Origin: Albidovulum sediminis
Lineage (GTDB): Bacteria > Pseudomonadota > Alphaproteobacteria > Rhodobacterales > Rhodobacteraceae
Assembly: GCF_025380365.1 (NCBI RefSeq)
Contig: NZ_JAOCQF010000003.1
Location: 310,001 to 374,000 of the forward strand
DNA length: 64,000 nucleotides
Direction: 5' to 3'
The position numbers and the translations under genes are program-made. A model generated the notes under the pieces. That model did no database searches and was not told where the DNA came from. It saw nothing but the letters and a program-made list of their open reading frames with translations. This document shows positions 56,889-64,000 of this stretch, piece by piece (within the stretch, counting starts at the first letter, position 1; every line of letters starts with the position of its first letter).

Positions 56889-58241
56889 ATGAAAGACTCC
56901 AATTTCCTCAAGGAAAACAATGCGCGGCGCCTGTGGCATCCGATGTCGCACCCGGCCGAAAGCCTGGCCAATCCGCCGGACATCATCGTCGAGGCCGAAG
57001 GGGTGGAGATCATCGACGTCGACGGTCACCGGATGGTCGATGCCGTCGGCGGGCTCTGGAACGTCAACCTCGGCTATTCCTGCCAGCCGGTGAAGGATGC
57101 CATCGCGGCCCAGTTGAACCGGCTGCCCTATTACTCGATCTTCCGCGGCACGACGAACGACAACGTGATCGAGTTGGCGGAGATGCTGGCCGGGTTCTTC
57201 GCGCCTGACGGACTGTCGCGCGCCTTCTACACCTCTGGCGGTTCGGACGGGGTGGAGGTGGCGCTCAGGCTGGCGCGGCAATACCACAAGATCCGGGGCG
57301 AAGCCGGCAAGGTCAAGTTCCTCAGCCTCAAGAAGGGCTATCACGGCACGCATACGCTGGGCGCCTCGGTGAACGGCAACGCCAATTTCCGCACCCAGTA
57401 TGAGCCGCTGATGCCGGGGTGCTTCCACACGCCCGCCCCCTACACCTACCGCAACCCGTTCAACGAAAGCGACCCGGCGCGGCTGGCGCAACTTTGCCTC
57501 GCCGCCATCGAGGACGAGATCAGGTTCCAGGACCCGTCCACCATCGCCGCCTTCATCATGGAGCCGGTGCTGGGCGCGGGCGGGGTGATCCCGCCGCACG
57601 AAAGCTTCATGCCCGGCGTGCGGGCGCTTTGTTCGAAGTACGGCATCCTGCTGATCGCTGATGAGGTCATCACCGCCTTCGGCCGGACCGGAAGCTGGTC
57701 AGGCTCGCGCCATTGGGGGGTGCAGCCGGACCTGCTGGTTTCGGCCAAGGCGATCACCAACGGCTACTTCCCCTTTGGCGTGGTGATGGTGGCCGATGCC
57801 GTGGCCGAGGTGTTCGAGGGTGACGCCACCGGCAAGGGTGCGATCGGGTCGGGCTATACCTATTCCGGCCACCCGGTCGGGGCGGCGGCAGCGATCGCCT
57901 GCCTCAAGGAAACCGAGCGCCAGCAGGTTCACCTGAACGCCGGTGCGCGGGGGGATCAGCTTTTCTCGGGGCTTCAGGCGTTGATGGCCCGTCATCAGGT
58001 AATCGGCGACGTCCGCGGCGGTCATGGCCTGATGTGCGCGCTGGAGCTTGTCTCCGACCGTGCCAGCAAGGCGCCGATTGACAAGAAGACCATCGGCAAG
58101 GTGCATCGTGCAACTTATGAGGCGGGCGTGATGATCCGAGTATCCGGCAACAACATCATCCTGTCGCCGCCGCTGGTGGTGACCAAGGCGGATGTAGCCA
58201 GGATCCTGTCGGCGCTGGATGCGGGGTTCGCGTCGCTCTGA
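56889..58241 (+). CDS. Class III omega-aminotransferase
   Basis: 450 residues. WHPMSHPAESLANPPDIIVE and VDAVGGLWNVNLGYSCQPVK at the N-terminus, TSGGSDGVEVALRLARQYHK, PLP Asp in LIADEVITAFGRTGSWSG near 258 and Lys in VSAKAITNGYFPFGVVMVAD near 286 match omega-amino acid/beta-alanine:pyruvate or taurine-type transaminases. It starts 4 bp after the HAD gene and ends the plus operon. It is a true transaminase by motif, in contrast to the phospho-lyase-like enzyme at 49310. Confidence 0.88.
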   Translation: MKDSNFLKENNARRLWHPMSHPAESLANPPDIIVEAEGVEIIDVDGHRMVDAVGGLWNVNLGYSCQPVKDAIAAQLNRLPYYSIFRGTTNDNVIELAEMLAGFFAPDGLSRAFYTSGGSDGVEVALRLARQYHKIRGEAGKVKFLSLKKGYHGTHTLGASVNGNANFRTQYEPLMPGCFHTPAPYTYRNPFNESDPARLAQLCLAAIEDEIRFQDPSTIAAFIMEPVLGAGGVIPPHESFMPGVRALCSKYGILLIADEVITAFGRTGSWSGSRHWGVQPDLLVSAKAITNGYFPFGVVMVADAVAEVFEGDATGKGAIGSGYTYSGHPVGAAAAIACLKETERQQVHLNAGARGDQLFSGLQALMARHQVIGDVRGGHGLMCALELVSDRASKAPIDKKTIGKVHRATYEAGVMIRVSGNNIILSPPLVVTKADVARILSALDAGFASL

Positions 58242-58257
58242 GCGCAGCGGGTAAGGA

Positions 58258-58289
58258 AAGGCCCGCCTTCCCAGCCGGGGGCGGGCCTT
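58258..58289. terminator. Hairpin between convergent operons
   Basis: AAGGCCCGCC pairs with GGCGGGCCTT over 10 bp, 16 bp after the aminotransferase stop and just before the convergent DUF2783 stop. There is no T-tract; it may serve as a bidirectional end. Confidence 0.5.
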
Positions 58290-58303
58290 GACATGTCACC
58301 CGG

Positions 58304-58507
58304 TTAGTCCGGCCGGCCCCCGCTGGTCGCGGCCAGCCGGATTGCCTCGCGCAGCACCCGGGCATCGCCGACATGGTTGGCCAGGATCAGGATCAGACGT
58401 GCGTTCATCCGGTTGGCTGCTTCGTCGCCCATCTCTCGCTGGCTGTCGACGAGGTATTCGTAGAACCCGTCCGGGTCCGCGATGTTGGGGGAAAGGTTCA
58501 GTTGCAT
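58304..58507 (-). CDS. DUF2783 small protein, likely hydroxylase partner
   Basis: 67 residues starting MQLNLSPNIADPDGFYEYLV and containing NARLILILANHVGD near residue 36, the DUF2783 core. The ATG overlaps the stop of the FAD hydroxylase gene (ATGA), and AAGGAG lies upstream. The coupling and size resemble the small coupling protein MhaB that supports the flavin hydroxylase MhaA in Pseudomonas 3-hydroxyphenylacetate catabolism. That equivalence is my inference, not a family assignment. Confidence 0.75.
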   Translation of the reverse strand: MQLNLSPNIADPDGFYEYLVDSQREMGDEAANRMNARLILILANHVGDARVLREAIRLAATSGGRPD

Positions 58508-60120
58508 CACAAGGCTCCTTCCGCGCCGCAGGCCCGGGCAAGGGCGCCGGCGATCGCCGCCGGATCGAAAGACCGCCAGCGCGCGGCAACATGCTGGTCG
58601 GGGCGGATCAGGTAGCAGGTTCCCGGCTTGCCGTCATAGCGGGCGGCAACCAGCCCTTCCGCGTCGTCCAGATCGCGGCCCACCATCAGCGGCAAAGCGG
58701 TGACACCGTTTGCCGTCACCGTCTCGGCATCGCCGAAGGACAGAAGGGTGAACCCCTGACCCAGATGGCGTATTAGCCAGTCCGGCTTGCCCCTCACCGT
58801 CACCGGCGCATCCGCACAGACAGTACCGGGCGACATCCGCCCCGCCCATTCGCCCGCATCCGCCGTGTTCAGCGCGCTGTTCGCATAGGGCGTGGGCGCC
58901 GACAACCGGCCCGAGTTCACCAGGGGCTTGGCAAAGTCGGCAACCCCGGCAAGGTCCAGCACCGCGTCACGGAACCGGCGCGAGGCCGCACTTTTCGGGG
59001 TGATGAAGTCGGTCGAGCGGGTGGAGTTCAGCAGGTTGTCGTCGGCCGCAAAGGCGCGTTCGTCGTGATAGCTGTCGATCAGGCTTTCGGGGGCCTGCCC
59101 CTTCAGCACCAGCGCCAGTTTCCAGGCGAGGTTGTCGATATCCTGCACGCCGGTATTGGCCCCCCGCGCGCCGAAAGGGCTGACCTGGTGCGCCGAGTCC
59201 CCGGCGAACAGCACCCGGCCATGGCGGAATTGCCCAATCCGGCGGCAGGCGAACTGGTAGACCGAGGCCCATTCCAGCTCGAACTCGACATCGTCCCCCA
59301 GCATGGCCTTGACGCGGGGGATGACCTTTTCGGGCCGCTTCTCCTCGGTCGGGTCGGTGTCCCAGCCCAGCTGGAAATCCAGCCGCCAGACATCGTCCGC
59401 CTGCTTGTGCAGCAGCGCCGACTGGTTGCGGTGAAAGGGCGGGTCGAACCAGAACCAGCGCTCGGTCGGGAAATCGGCCTTCATCACGATATCGGCGATC
59501 AGGAACCGGTCCTGGAAGAACTGGCCGGTGAATTCCGCCCCAACCATCCTGCGCGTGTCGGAGTTGGCCCCGTCGCAGGCGATGACCCAATCGGCCTCCA
59601 TCGCGAAGATGCCGTCGGGGGTTTCCACCGTCAGGATGGCATGATCGCCTTCCTGCCGCAGGCTGATCAGCTTGTGCTTCCAGCGCAGGTCGATCCGGGG
59701 ATGGGCGGCGATGGCCTCGACCATCCACTCCTCCAGGTAATACTGCTGCAGGTTGATGAAGGCCGGGCACTTGTGGCCGCCCTCCGGTAGAAGATCGAAC
59801 TGATAGACCTGCCGGTCGCCGAAGAACACCTTTCCGACCTTCCAGCTGATCCCCTTGTCGATGAAGCGGTCGGCAAGGCCGAGACGGTCCCAGATTTCCA
59901 GCGGGCGCTTGGCATAGCAGACGGCCCGGCTGCCGACCGAGACGGTGTTGTTGTCGTCGATCACCACGCAGGGCACACCCCGCGCGGCAAGGTCCAGCGC
60001 CGCGGTCAGGCCCACCGGCCCCGCGCCGATGATGACGACCGGATGACGCATCGTCCGCCCCTCGACCTGTTCGGCCGAGGGGACGTAGGCATATTCCGGA
60101 TAGCTGTAGGTCTGGAACAT
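58507..60120 (-). CDS. FAD-dependent aromatic hydroxylase
   Basis: 537 residues from the ATG at 60120. The FAD-binding GAGPVGLTAALDLAARG lies near 32-48, followed by DG-motif region ADWVIACDGANSDTRRMVG near 186 and the GD motif LFAGDSAHQVSPFGARGANT near 310. The C-terminal thioredoxin-like domain is that of the PheA/MhpA phenol-hydroxylase class. Beside homogentisate genes, a 3-hydroxyphenylacetate 6-hydroxylase (MhaA-like) giving homogentisate is the most likely role; MhpA-type 3-hydroxyphenylpropionate hydroxylase is the main alternative. Its ATG overlaps the VOC stop and its stop overlaps the DUF2783 start. Confidence 0.82.
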   Translation of the reverse strand: MFQTYSYPEYAYVPSAEQVEGRTMRHPVVIIGAGPVGLTAALDLAARGVPCVVIDDNNTVSVGSRAVCYAKRPLEIWDRLGLADRFIDKGISWKVGKVFFGDRQVYQFDLLPEGGHKCPAFINLQQYYLEEWMVEAIAAHPRIDLRWKHKLISLRQEGDHAILTVETPDGIFAMEADWVIACDGANSDTRRMVGAEFTGQFFQDRFLIADIVMKADFPTERWFWFDPPFHRNQSALLHKQADDVWRLDFQLGWDTDPTEEKRPEKVIPRVKAMLGDDVEFELEWASVYQFACRRIGQFRHGRVLFAGDSAHQVSPFGARGANTGVQDIDNLAWKLALVLKGQAPESLIDSYHDERAFAADDNLLNSTRSTDFITPKSAASRRFRDAVLDLAGVADFAKPLVNSGRLSAPTPYANSALNTADAGEWAGRMSPGTVCADAPVTVRGKPDWLIRHLGQGFTLLSFGDAETVTANGVTALPLMVGRDLDDAEGLVAARYDGKPGTCYLIRPDQHVAARWRSFDPAAIAGALARACGAEGAL

Positions 60121-60692
60121 CACGGCGCCTCCACGCCGTCCTTGGACAGTTCCCGGGCGTGCAGCCAAGCCGCGTGCTGCGGCGCACGCTTGGTGCGGCT
60201 CCACTCCTCCAGCATGTCCCATTTCACGGCATCCAGCCGCTTGAGCATTTCTTCCTCGCGCGGGTCGGGGCAGGCCAGTTCGACGCGGTGTCCGTTGGGG
60301 TCGAAGAAGTAGATCGAGTGAAAGATCGAATGGTCGGTGACGCCCAGAACGTCCACCCCGTTCGCCTCCAGATGGTCCTTGAAGGCGATCAGCGTGTCGC
60401 GGTCCTTCACCTTGAAGGCGATGTGCTGCACCCATTTCGGCGTGTTCGGGTCGCGTCCCATCTCCGGCTTGGTCGGAAGCTCGAAGAACGCCAGTACGTT
60501 GCCGTTCCCGGCATCCAGGAACAGGTGCATGTAGGGGTCGGGTTCATGCGTGGATGGCACCTTGTCCTCGGCGATGGCGAGCACGAAGTCCATGTTCAGC
60601 ATCCGGGTGTAGAACTCCACCGTCTCCTTCGCGTCCTTGCAGCGATAGGCGACGTGGTGGATCCGGTCGAGCTTCAGTATCGGCGCGGTCAA
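60120..60692 (-). CDS. VOC-family (glyoxalase/dioxygenase-fold) protein
   Basis: 190 residues from a TTG at 60692, which has GGGAGG 7 bp upstream; upstream codons in the frame lack homology. The betaalphabetabetabeta units contain metal-site candidates: His in DRIHHVAYRC near residue 12, His in VQHIAFKVKD near 87 and Glu in PNGHRVELACP near 140. The fold includes extradiol dioxygenases and isomerases. It may act on the hydroxylase product, but the reaction is unknown. It is the first gene of the VOC-hydroxylase-DUF2783 operon. Confidence 0.82.
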   Translation of the reverse strand: MTAPILKLDRIHHVAYRCKDAKETVEFYTRMLNMDFVLAIAEDKVPSTHEPDPYMHLFLDAGNGNVLAFFELPTKPEMGRDPNTPKWVQHIAFKVKDRDTLIAFKDHLEANGVDVLGVTDHSIFHSIYFFDPNGHRVELACPDPREEEMLKRLDAVKWDMLEEWSRTKRAPQHAAWLHARELSKDGVEAP

Positions 60693-60709
60693 GGCGCATC
60701 CTCCCATTA

Positions 60710-60723
60710 GTTGCATTCGCAAC
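60710..60723. promoter_or_regulatory. MarR-type operator 1
   Basis: GTTGCATTCGCAAC is a perfect 5-bp inverted repeat with a 4-bp centre. It lies just upstream of the VOC ribosome site in the divergent VOC/MarR promoter. The same palindrome occurs at 60768 and 62449. Confidence 0.7.
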
Positions 60724-60767
60724 CAATGATCGATTCGCGGTCGGCGCGACTTGATCCAGATCAAATT

Positions 60768-60781
60768 GTTGCGACTGCAAC
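60768..60781. promoter_or_regulatory. MarR-type operator 2
   Basis: GTTGCGACTGCAAC is a second perfect copy of GTTGC-N4-GCAAC, centred 58 bp from the first and 31 bp upstream of the MarR start codon. It probably mediates autoregulation. Confidence 0.7.
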
Positions 60782-60812
60782 CAGTTTACCCTGTCAAAAA
60801 CAGGATGCCGGG

Positions 60813-61250
60813 ATGCTTCAGGACTTCTTTCCCTATCGGCTTGCCGTTACCTCCGCCGCCTTTTCGCGGCTTCTGGTCGATGTTTACCAGCGGCGCTTTG
60901 GCCTTGGCCGGGATGAATGGCGGCTTCTCTACCTGCTTGCCAATGTCGAGGCGGAAACCTCGCTCGACCTTGGCCGCAATACCTCGCTCGACAAGGTTCA
61001 GGTCAGCCGCGCCGCCGACCGGCTGCTCCGGAAAGGTCTGATCGAACGACGGACCCCGGAACTGGATCGCCGGCTCTGGCTCTATTCCTGCACGCCGAAG
61101 GGGCGCGCGATGTTCAACGAGGTTCACACCCTTGTCGACCAGCGGTCCGAGGCGGTTCTGCAACGCATGACGCGCGAGGACCGCACGGCGCTTGAGCGGG
61201 GGCTCACCGCGCTGCGCCAGGCCACGGAAAGCGTCGCGGCGGGGCTTTAG
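60813..61250 (+). CDS. MarR-family regulator 1
   Basis: 145 residues starting MLQDFFPYRLAVTSAAFSRL. The winged helix-turn-helix spans about 45-100 (LGRNTSLDKVQVSRAADRLL as recognition region, ELDRRLWLYSCTPKGR as wing), with flanking dimerisation helices. It is divergent from the VOC-hydroxylase operon and sits between two operator copies and the second MarR gene, with which it is convergent (they nearly touch at 61250-61252). It probably binds the GTTGC palindromes and releases on an aromatic ligand. Confidence 0.88.
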   Translation: MLQDFFPYRLAVTSAAFSRLLVDVYQRRFGLGRDEWRLLYLLANVEAETSLDLGRNTSLDKVQVSRAADRLLRKGLIERRTPELDRRLWLYSCTPKGRAMFNEVHTLVDQRSEAVLQRMTREDRTALERGLTALRQATESVAAGL

Positions 61251-61251
61251 G

Positions 61252-61716
61252 TCAGGTATCCGGCCCGTCGGTTCGCGGCGAAGCCACGATCAGACGACGC
61301 AAGAGCGAGGCGAGCCTGTCGGCGCCCTCGCGCCCGAGTGTGGCCCTCAGTTGACGGTCGAAGCTGACGGCAAGTCCGCCAAGTTCTCCGAAGACATCCC
61401 GGCCTCTTGCGGTCAGCGAAAGAACCTCGGCGCGGCGGTCGGTTTCGCTGGGCGCGCGCGTCAGCATCCCGGACTGTTCCAGCGCGGCGACCGCCCGGCT
61501 GACCTTGGTCTTCTCGATATGGCTGATGGCGCAGATGTCGCGAGCGGTCATGGCGCCGAACTTTCCCAGGTTCGCCAGCACGCGCCACTGGGTGCGGGTG
61601 AAACCGTAACGGTCGCGGTAGACGGCCTGAAACCCGTGCGACGTAGCCTCGGCCGCCTGGTTGAGAAGGTAGGGCAGAAACTCTTCAAGATCGAAGCCAC
61701 TAGTCGGGTCGGTCAT
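61252..61716 (-). CDS. MarR-family regulator 2
   Basis: 154 residues from the ATG at 61716 (MTDPTSGFDLEEFLPYLLNQ). The winged helix-turn-helix spans about 52-108 (TARDICAISHIEKTKVSRAV, ETDRRAEVLSLTARGR). It is about 60 bp downstream of maiA on the same strand, so probably co-transcribed with it. It is only distantly similar to MarR 1, so it is not a recent duplicate. The frame is open upstream without homology. Confidence 0.86.
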   Translation of the reverse strand: MTDPTSGFDLEEFLPYLLNQAAEATSHGFQAVYRDRYGFTRTQWRVLANLGKFGAMTARDICAISHIEKTKVSRAVAALEQSGMLTRAPSETDRRAEVLSLTARGRDVFGELGGLAVSFDRQLRATLGREGADRLASLLRRLIVASPRTDGPDT

Positions 61717-61775
61717 CGTCGGCAGGGCGCCCTTGTCATGTTCCGGCGCCAGTATGGCACGCAGGCCGGACGACG

Positions 61776-62405
61776 TCACCCTGCCAGCTTCACCCGGTCG
61801 GGATGCGCCGCCATGAAGGCGGGCAGGCATTCCAGTGCCTCGGCAATGGCCACAACGCGCGGGAAGGGCTGCAGGTCCACCGTCCAGCGCCGGGCGTTGT
61901 AGACCTGAGGAACCAGGCAGATGTCCGCGAGGGTGACTGAGTCTCCATGACAGAAGCGCCCTTCGGGGTGCCGCAGCAGCAGCCCCTCCAGCCCTTCAAG
62001 CCCGAGGCCGATGAAGTGGCCCATCCAGCCCTCCATCGTCGCCCCAAGGCTGACGGCGTGGCGCGCGACACGCAGGTTGCAGACCGGGTGGATGTCCATC
62101 GCGACCGCATGGGCCATGGCCCGCACGACCGCCCGCTCTATGGGGTCCTTCGGCAACCAGCCGGGGGCGCGCGTTTCATCGAGGTATTCAAGGATCGCGA
62201 GCGACTGGGTCAGGCTGTGACCGTCGATCTCCAGCGTCGGCACCAGACCTTGCGGATTGCGCGCCAGGTTGTCGGCGCCGGCCTGTTCACCCGCCAGAAG
62301 ATCGACCGTGACGGGCCGCCAGGGCAAGCCTAAAAGGTTCAGCGCGATCCGCACACGATAGGCCGCCGAGGACCGCCAATAGTCGTAAAGCACCGTCTCC
62401 GGCAT
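61776..62405 (-). CDS. maiA: Maleylacetoacetate isomerase (zeta-class GST)
   Basis: 209 residues. The zeta-GST catalytic motif appears as [17 protein letters not shown] near residues 10-26 (SSxxxRVR), with [20 protein letters not shown] in the glutathione site. It isomerises 4-maleylacetoacetate, the HmgA product, to fumarylacetoacetate using glutathione. It is divergent from hmgA, with two operator palindromes between. Together with hmgA and fahA it completes homogentisate cleavage. Confidence 0.92.
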   Translation of the reverse strand: MPETVLYDYWRSSAAYRVRIALNLLGLPWRPVTVDLLAGEQAGADNLARNPQGLVPTLEIDGHSLTQSLAILEYLDETRAPGWLPKDPIERAVVRAMAHAVAMDIHPVCNLRVARHAVSLGATMEGWMGHFIGLGLEGLEGLLLRHPEGRFCHGDSVTLADICLVPQVYNARRWTVDLQPFPRVVAIAEALECLPAFMAAHPDRVKLAG

Positions 62406-62420
62406 CTCATGCTCCAGATC

Positions 62421-62434
62421 GTTACACTTGCAAC
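62421..62434. promoter_or_regulatory. MarR-type operator 3 (one mismatch)
   Basis: GTTACACTTGCAAC matches GTTGC-N4-GCAAC with one base changed in the left arm. It lies 16 bp upstream of the maiA start in the maiA/hmgA divergent promoter. Confidence 0.6.
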
Positions 62435-62448
62435 TTTACCTTGACTTC

Positions 62449-62462
62449 GTTGCATCCGCAAC
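62449..62462. promoter_or_regulatory. MarR-type operator 4
   Basis: GTTGCATCCGCAAC is a perfect copy of the palindrome, centred 28 bp (close to three helical turns) from operator 3 and 67 bp before the hmgA start. Confidence 0.7.
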
Positions 62463-62529
62463 TATAAACACCCTGACAAGCCGCCGCCGAGCCCGGCGCG
62501 GACTGCAGACCAGCTTGCTGGAGGAGCGC

Positions 62530-63891
62530 ATGACGAGCCTATCCTTGCCCCAGGGCATGATCCGCGCAGCATCGATTGCCGGTCCGCATGAAGGCTACAT
62601 GCCCGGTTTCGGCAACGACTTCGAAACCGAGGCGCTGCCCGGCGCGCTGCCGCAGGGCATGAACAGCCCGCAGAAGTGCAACTACGGACTTTATGGCGAA
62701 CAGCTTTCTGGCACAGCGTTCACCGCGCCCAGCCACCAGAACGAACGCACCTGGTGCTATCGTATCCGCCCGTCGGTCAAACATACGCACCGATTCCGCA
62801 AGATCGACGTACCGCTGTGGAAATCCGCCCCCTGCATCGACCCCGACGTCATCAGCCTGGGCCAGTACCGTTGGGATCCGCTGCCGGTTCCGGCCGAACC
62901 GCTGACCTGGATCACCGGGATGCGCACGATGACCACGGCGGGGGACGTGAACACCCAGACCGGCATGGCGAGCCATGTCTATCTGGTGACGGAATCGATG
63001 CAGGACGAATACTTCTTCTCGGCCGACGGTGAGTTGCTGGTCGTGCCGCAGGAAGGGCGGCTGCGATTCTGCACCGAACTGGGCATCATCGACCTGGAGC
63101 CGAAGGAAATCGCCATCCTGCCACGCGGCCTCGTCTACCGGGTCGAGGTGCTGGAAGGCCCGGCCCGCGGCTTTGTCTGCGAAAACTACGGCCAGAAGTT
63201 CCAGCTTCCGGGCCGCGGGCCGATCGGCGCCAATTGCATGGCCAACCGGCGCGACTTCAAGACACCCGTGGCAGCGTTCGAAGACCGCGAGGTGCCCTCG
63301 GTCGTGACGGTGAAATGGTGCGGCCAGTTTCACGAAACCCGGATCGGGCACAGCCCGCTTGACGTCGTGGCCTGGCACGGCAATTACGCGCCCTGCAAGT
63401 ACGACCTGCGCAGCTATTGCCCGGTCGGAGCGATCCTGTTCGATCACCCGGACCCGTCGATCTTCACCGTCCTGACCGCGCCGAGCGGGATCGAGGGAAC
63501 AGCGAACATCGACTTCGTCCTGTTCCGCGAACGCTGGATGGTGGCGGAGAACACCTTCCGCCCGCCGTGGTACCACAAGAACGTCATGTCGGAACTGATG
63601 GGCAACATCTACGGCATCTACGACGCCAAGCCGAAGGGGTTCGTCCCCGGCGGCATGAGCTTGCACAACTGCATGCTGCCGCACGGGCCGGACAAGAACG
63701 CGTTCGAGGGCGCGTCGAACGCCGAGCTTGGTCCCGAGAAGCTGGACCAGACCATGTCCTTCATGTTCGAGACCCGCTTCCCGCAGCAACTGACGCCCTT
63801 CGCCGCGCAGGCCGGGCATCTGCAGGAAGACTACATCGACTGCTGGGGCAGCCTGGAGAAGAAGTTCGACGGGACACCCGGCGCCAAATGA
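62530..63891 (+). CDS. hmgA: Homogentisate 1,2-dioxygenase
   Basis: 453 residues from the ATG at 62530, preceded by GGAGGAG; the frame is open upstream but lacks homology. [20 protein letters not shown] starts the conserved region. The iron ligands fit the family: His349 and Glu355 in YHKNVMSE and His385 in CMLPHGPD. It cleaves the ring of homogentisate to 4-maleylacetoacetate with O2 and Fe(II). The next gene is fahA, so the operon is hmgA-fahA. It is probably controlled by the two palindromes upstream. Confidence 0.97.
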   Translation: MTSLSLPQGMIRAASIAGPHEGYMPGFGNDFETEALPGALPQGMNSPQKCNYGLYGEQLSGTAFTAPSHQNERTWCYRIRPSVKHTHRFRKIDVPLWKSAPCIDPDVISLGQYRWDPLPVPAEPLTWITGMRTMTTAGDVNTQTGMASHVYLVTESMQDEYFFSADGELLVVPQEGRLRFCTELGIIDLEPKEIAILPRGLVYRVEVLEGPARGFVCENYGQKFQLPGRGPIGANCMANRRDFKTPVAAFEDREVPSVVTVKWCGQFHETRIGHSPLDVVAWHGNYAPCKYDLRSYCPVGAILFDHPDPSIFTVLTAPSGIEGTANIDFVLFRERWMVAENTFRPPWYHKNVMSELMGNIYGIYDAKPKGFVPGGMSLHNCMLPHGPDKNAFEGASNAELGPEKLDQTMSFMFETRFPQQLTPFAAQAGHLQEDYIDCWGSLEKKFDGTPGAK

Positions 63892-63896
63892 CAGGG

Positions 63897-63917
63897 CCGG
63901 GGGTTTCACACCCCCGG
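63897..63917 (+). repeat. Intergenic hairpin between hmgA and fahA
   Basis: CCGGGGGT and ACCCCCGG form an 8-bp stem with loop TTCAC, followed by a C-rich stretch and TGGGATACTTAG. I recall similar GGGGGTTTCACACCCCC-type elements in many Rhodobacterales intergenic regions, so this may be a dispersed repeat or an mRNA-stability hairpin. Confidence 0.45.
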
Positions 63918-63948
63918 ACCCCCGTGGGATACTTAGGAAAAGAAGAAG

Positions 63949-64000
63949 ATGGGATTGATCCGTTCCTGGGTTGAAGGCGCAAATCGGGCGGACAGCCCGT
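63949..64000 (+). CDS. fahA: Fumarylacetoacetase, first 17 codons (cut by window edge)
   Basis: The ATG at 63949 has AGGAAAAG upstream and encodes MGLIRSWVEGANRADSP, which matches the start of fumarylacetoacetases (SWVxxAN followed by a small-acid segment). Only 17 codons are visible. The position after hmgA supports the call. It would hydrolyse fumarylacetoacetate to fumarate and acetoacetate, the last step of the pathway. Confidence 0.7.
   Translation, partial: MGLIRSWVEGANRADSP

Overview
The window is GC-rich (by eye in the mid-60s percent) and densely packed, with many ATGA/TGATG stop-start overlaps. Gene content points to an alphaproteobacterium, most likely of the Rhodobacterales (Rhodobacter/Paracoccus/Roseobacter relatives): a rhizobial-type glycerol ABC transporter (GlpSTPQV), a ChvE-GguAB sugar transporter with the GbpR-type regulator, several ABC and TTT uptake systems, and aromatic catabolism. 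No rRNA, tRNA, CRISPR array, prophage or insertion sequence was seen. Both window edges cut genes: glpK on the left and fahA on the right.

Layout. (1) 1-10573: glycerol operon on the minus strand, in transcription order glpD-glpS-glpT-glpP-glpQ-DUF2160-glpV-P1 peptidase-glpK, with a divergent glpR (DeoR family) and GlpR-like half-sites between glpD and glpR. (2) 10611-15306: rpmI-rplT and pheS-pheT. pheS and pheT are separated by a small antisense membrane ORF and a REP-type palindrome pair. (3) 15321-21960: LysR regulator and a cluster of small redox or detoxification genes: three AhpD/carboxymuconolactone-decarboxylase-like proteins, an exported metallo-beta-lactamase-fold hydrolase, an NTF2-like protein, a PNPOx-like flavoprotein, DUF3179 and DoxX-like proteins. 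(4) 22266-23062: exact 276-bp tandem triplication of a gene for a small secreted protein of unknown family. (5) 23206-30086: permuted NlpC/P60 hydrolase, YeeE/YedE transporter, cytochrome P460, membrane protein, patatin, hydrolase-OsmC fusion, and an ECF sigma factor with a zinc-finger anti-sigma factor.

(6) 30298-37583: dipeptide ABC transporter dppABCDF with an XRE-cupin regulator and an M24 Xaa-Pro peptidase, suggesting peptide uptake followed by hydrolysis. (7) 37745-46296: gbpR-like LysR, chvE-gguA-gguB, and three non-phosphorylative L-arabinose/D-galactose catabolic genes (FAH-family AraD1/GguC, arabinonate dehydratase, sugar 1-dehydrogenase). (8) 46319-58241: a catabolic region centred on an IclR regulator. 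The minus arm encodes a TctABC-type uptake system (its tctA is interrupted by an in-frame amber codon), an AGXT2L-type PLP phospho-lyase, an APH-fold kinase, a Tm-1-like protein and an SDR. The plus arm encodes an aldehyde dehydrogenase, a HAD hydrolase and an omega-aminotransferase. Together these suggest phosphorylation, elimination and oxidation of a hydroxylated amine or amino acid. (9) 58304-64000: homogentisate pathway: a flavin hydroxylase with a small DUF2783 partner, a VOC protein, two MarR regulators, maiA, hmgA and the start of fahA. The same palindrome, GTTGC-N4-GCAAC, occurs in pairs at both divergent promoters.

Most promising leads: the triplicated secreted protein, the kinase/phospho-lyase locus with its interrupted tctA, the paired MarR operators, and the complementary defects in the GlpS/GlpT ATPase pair.
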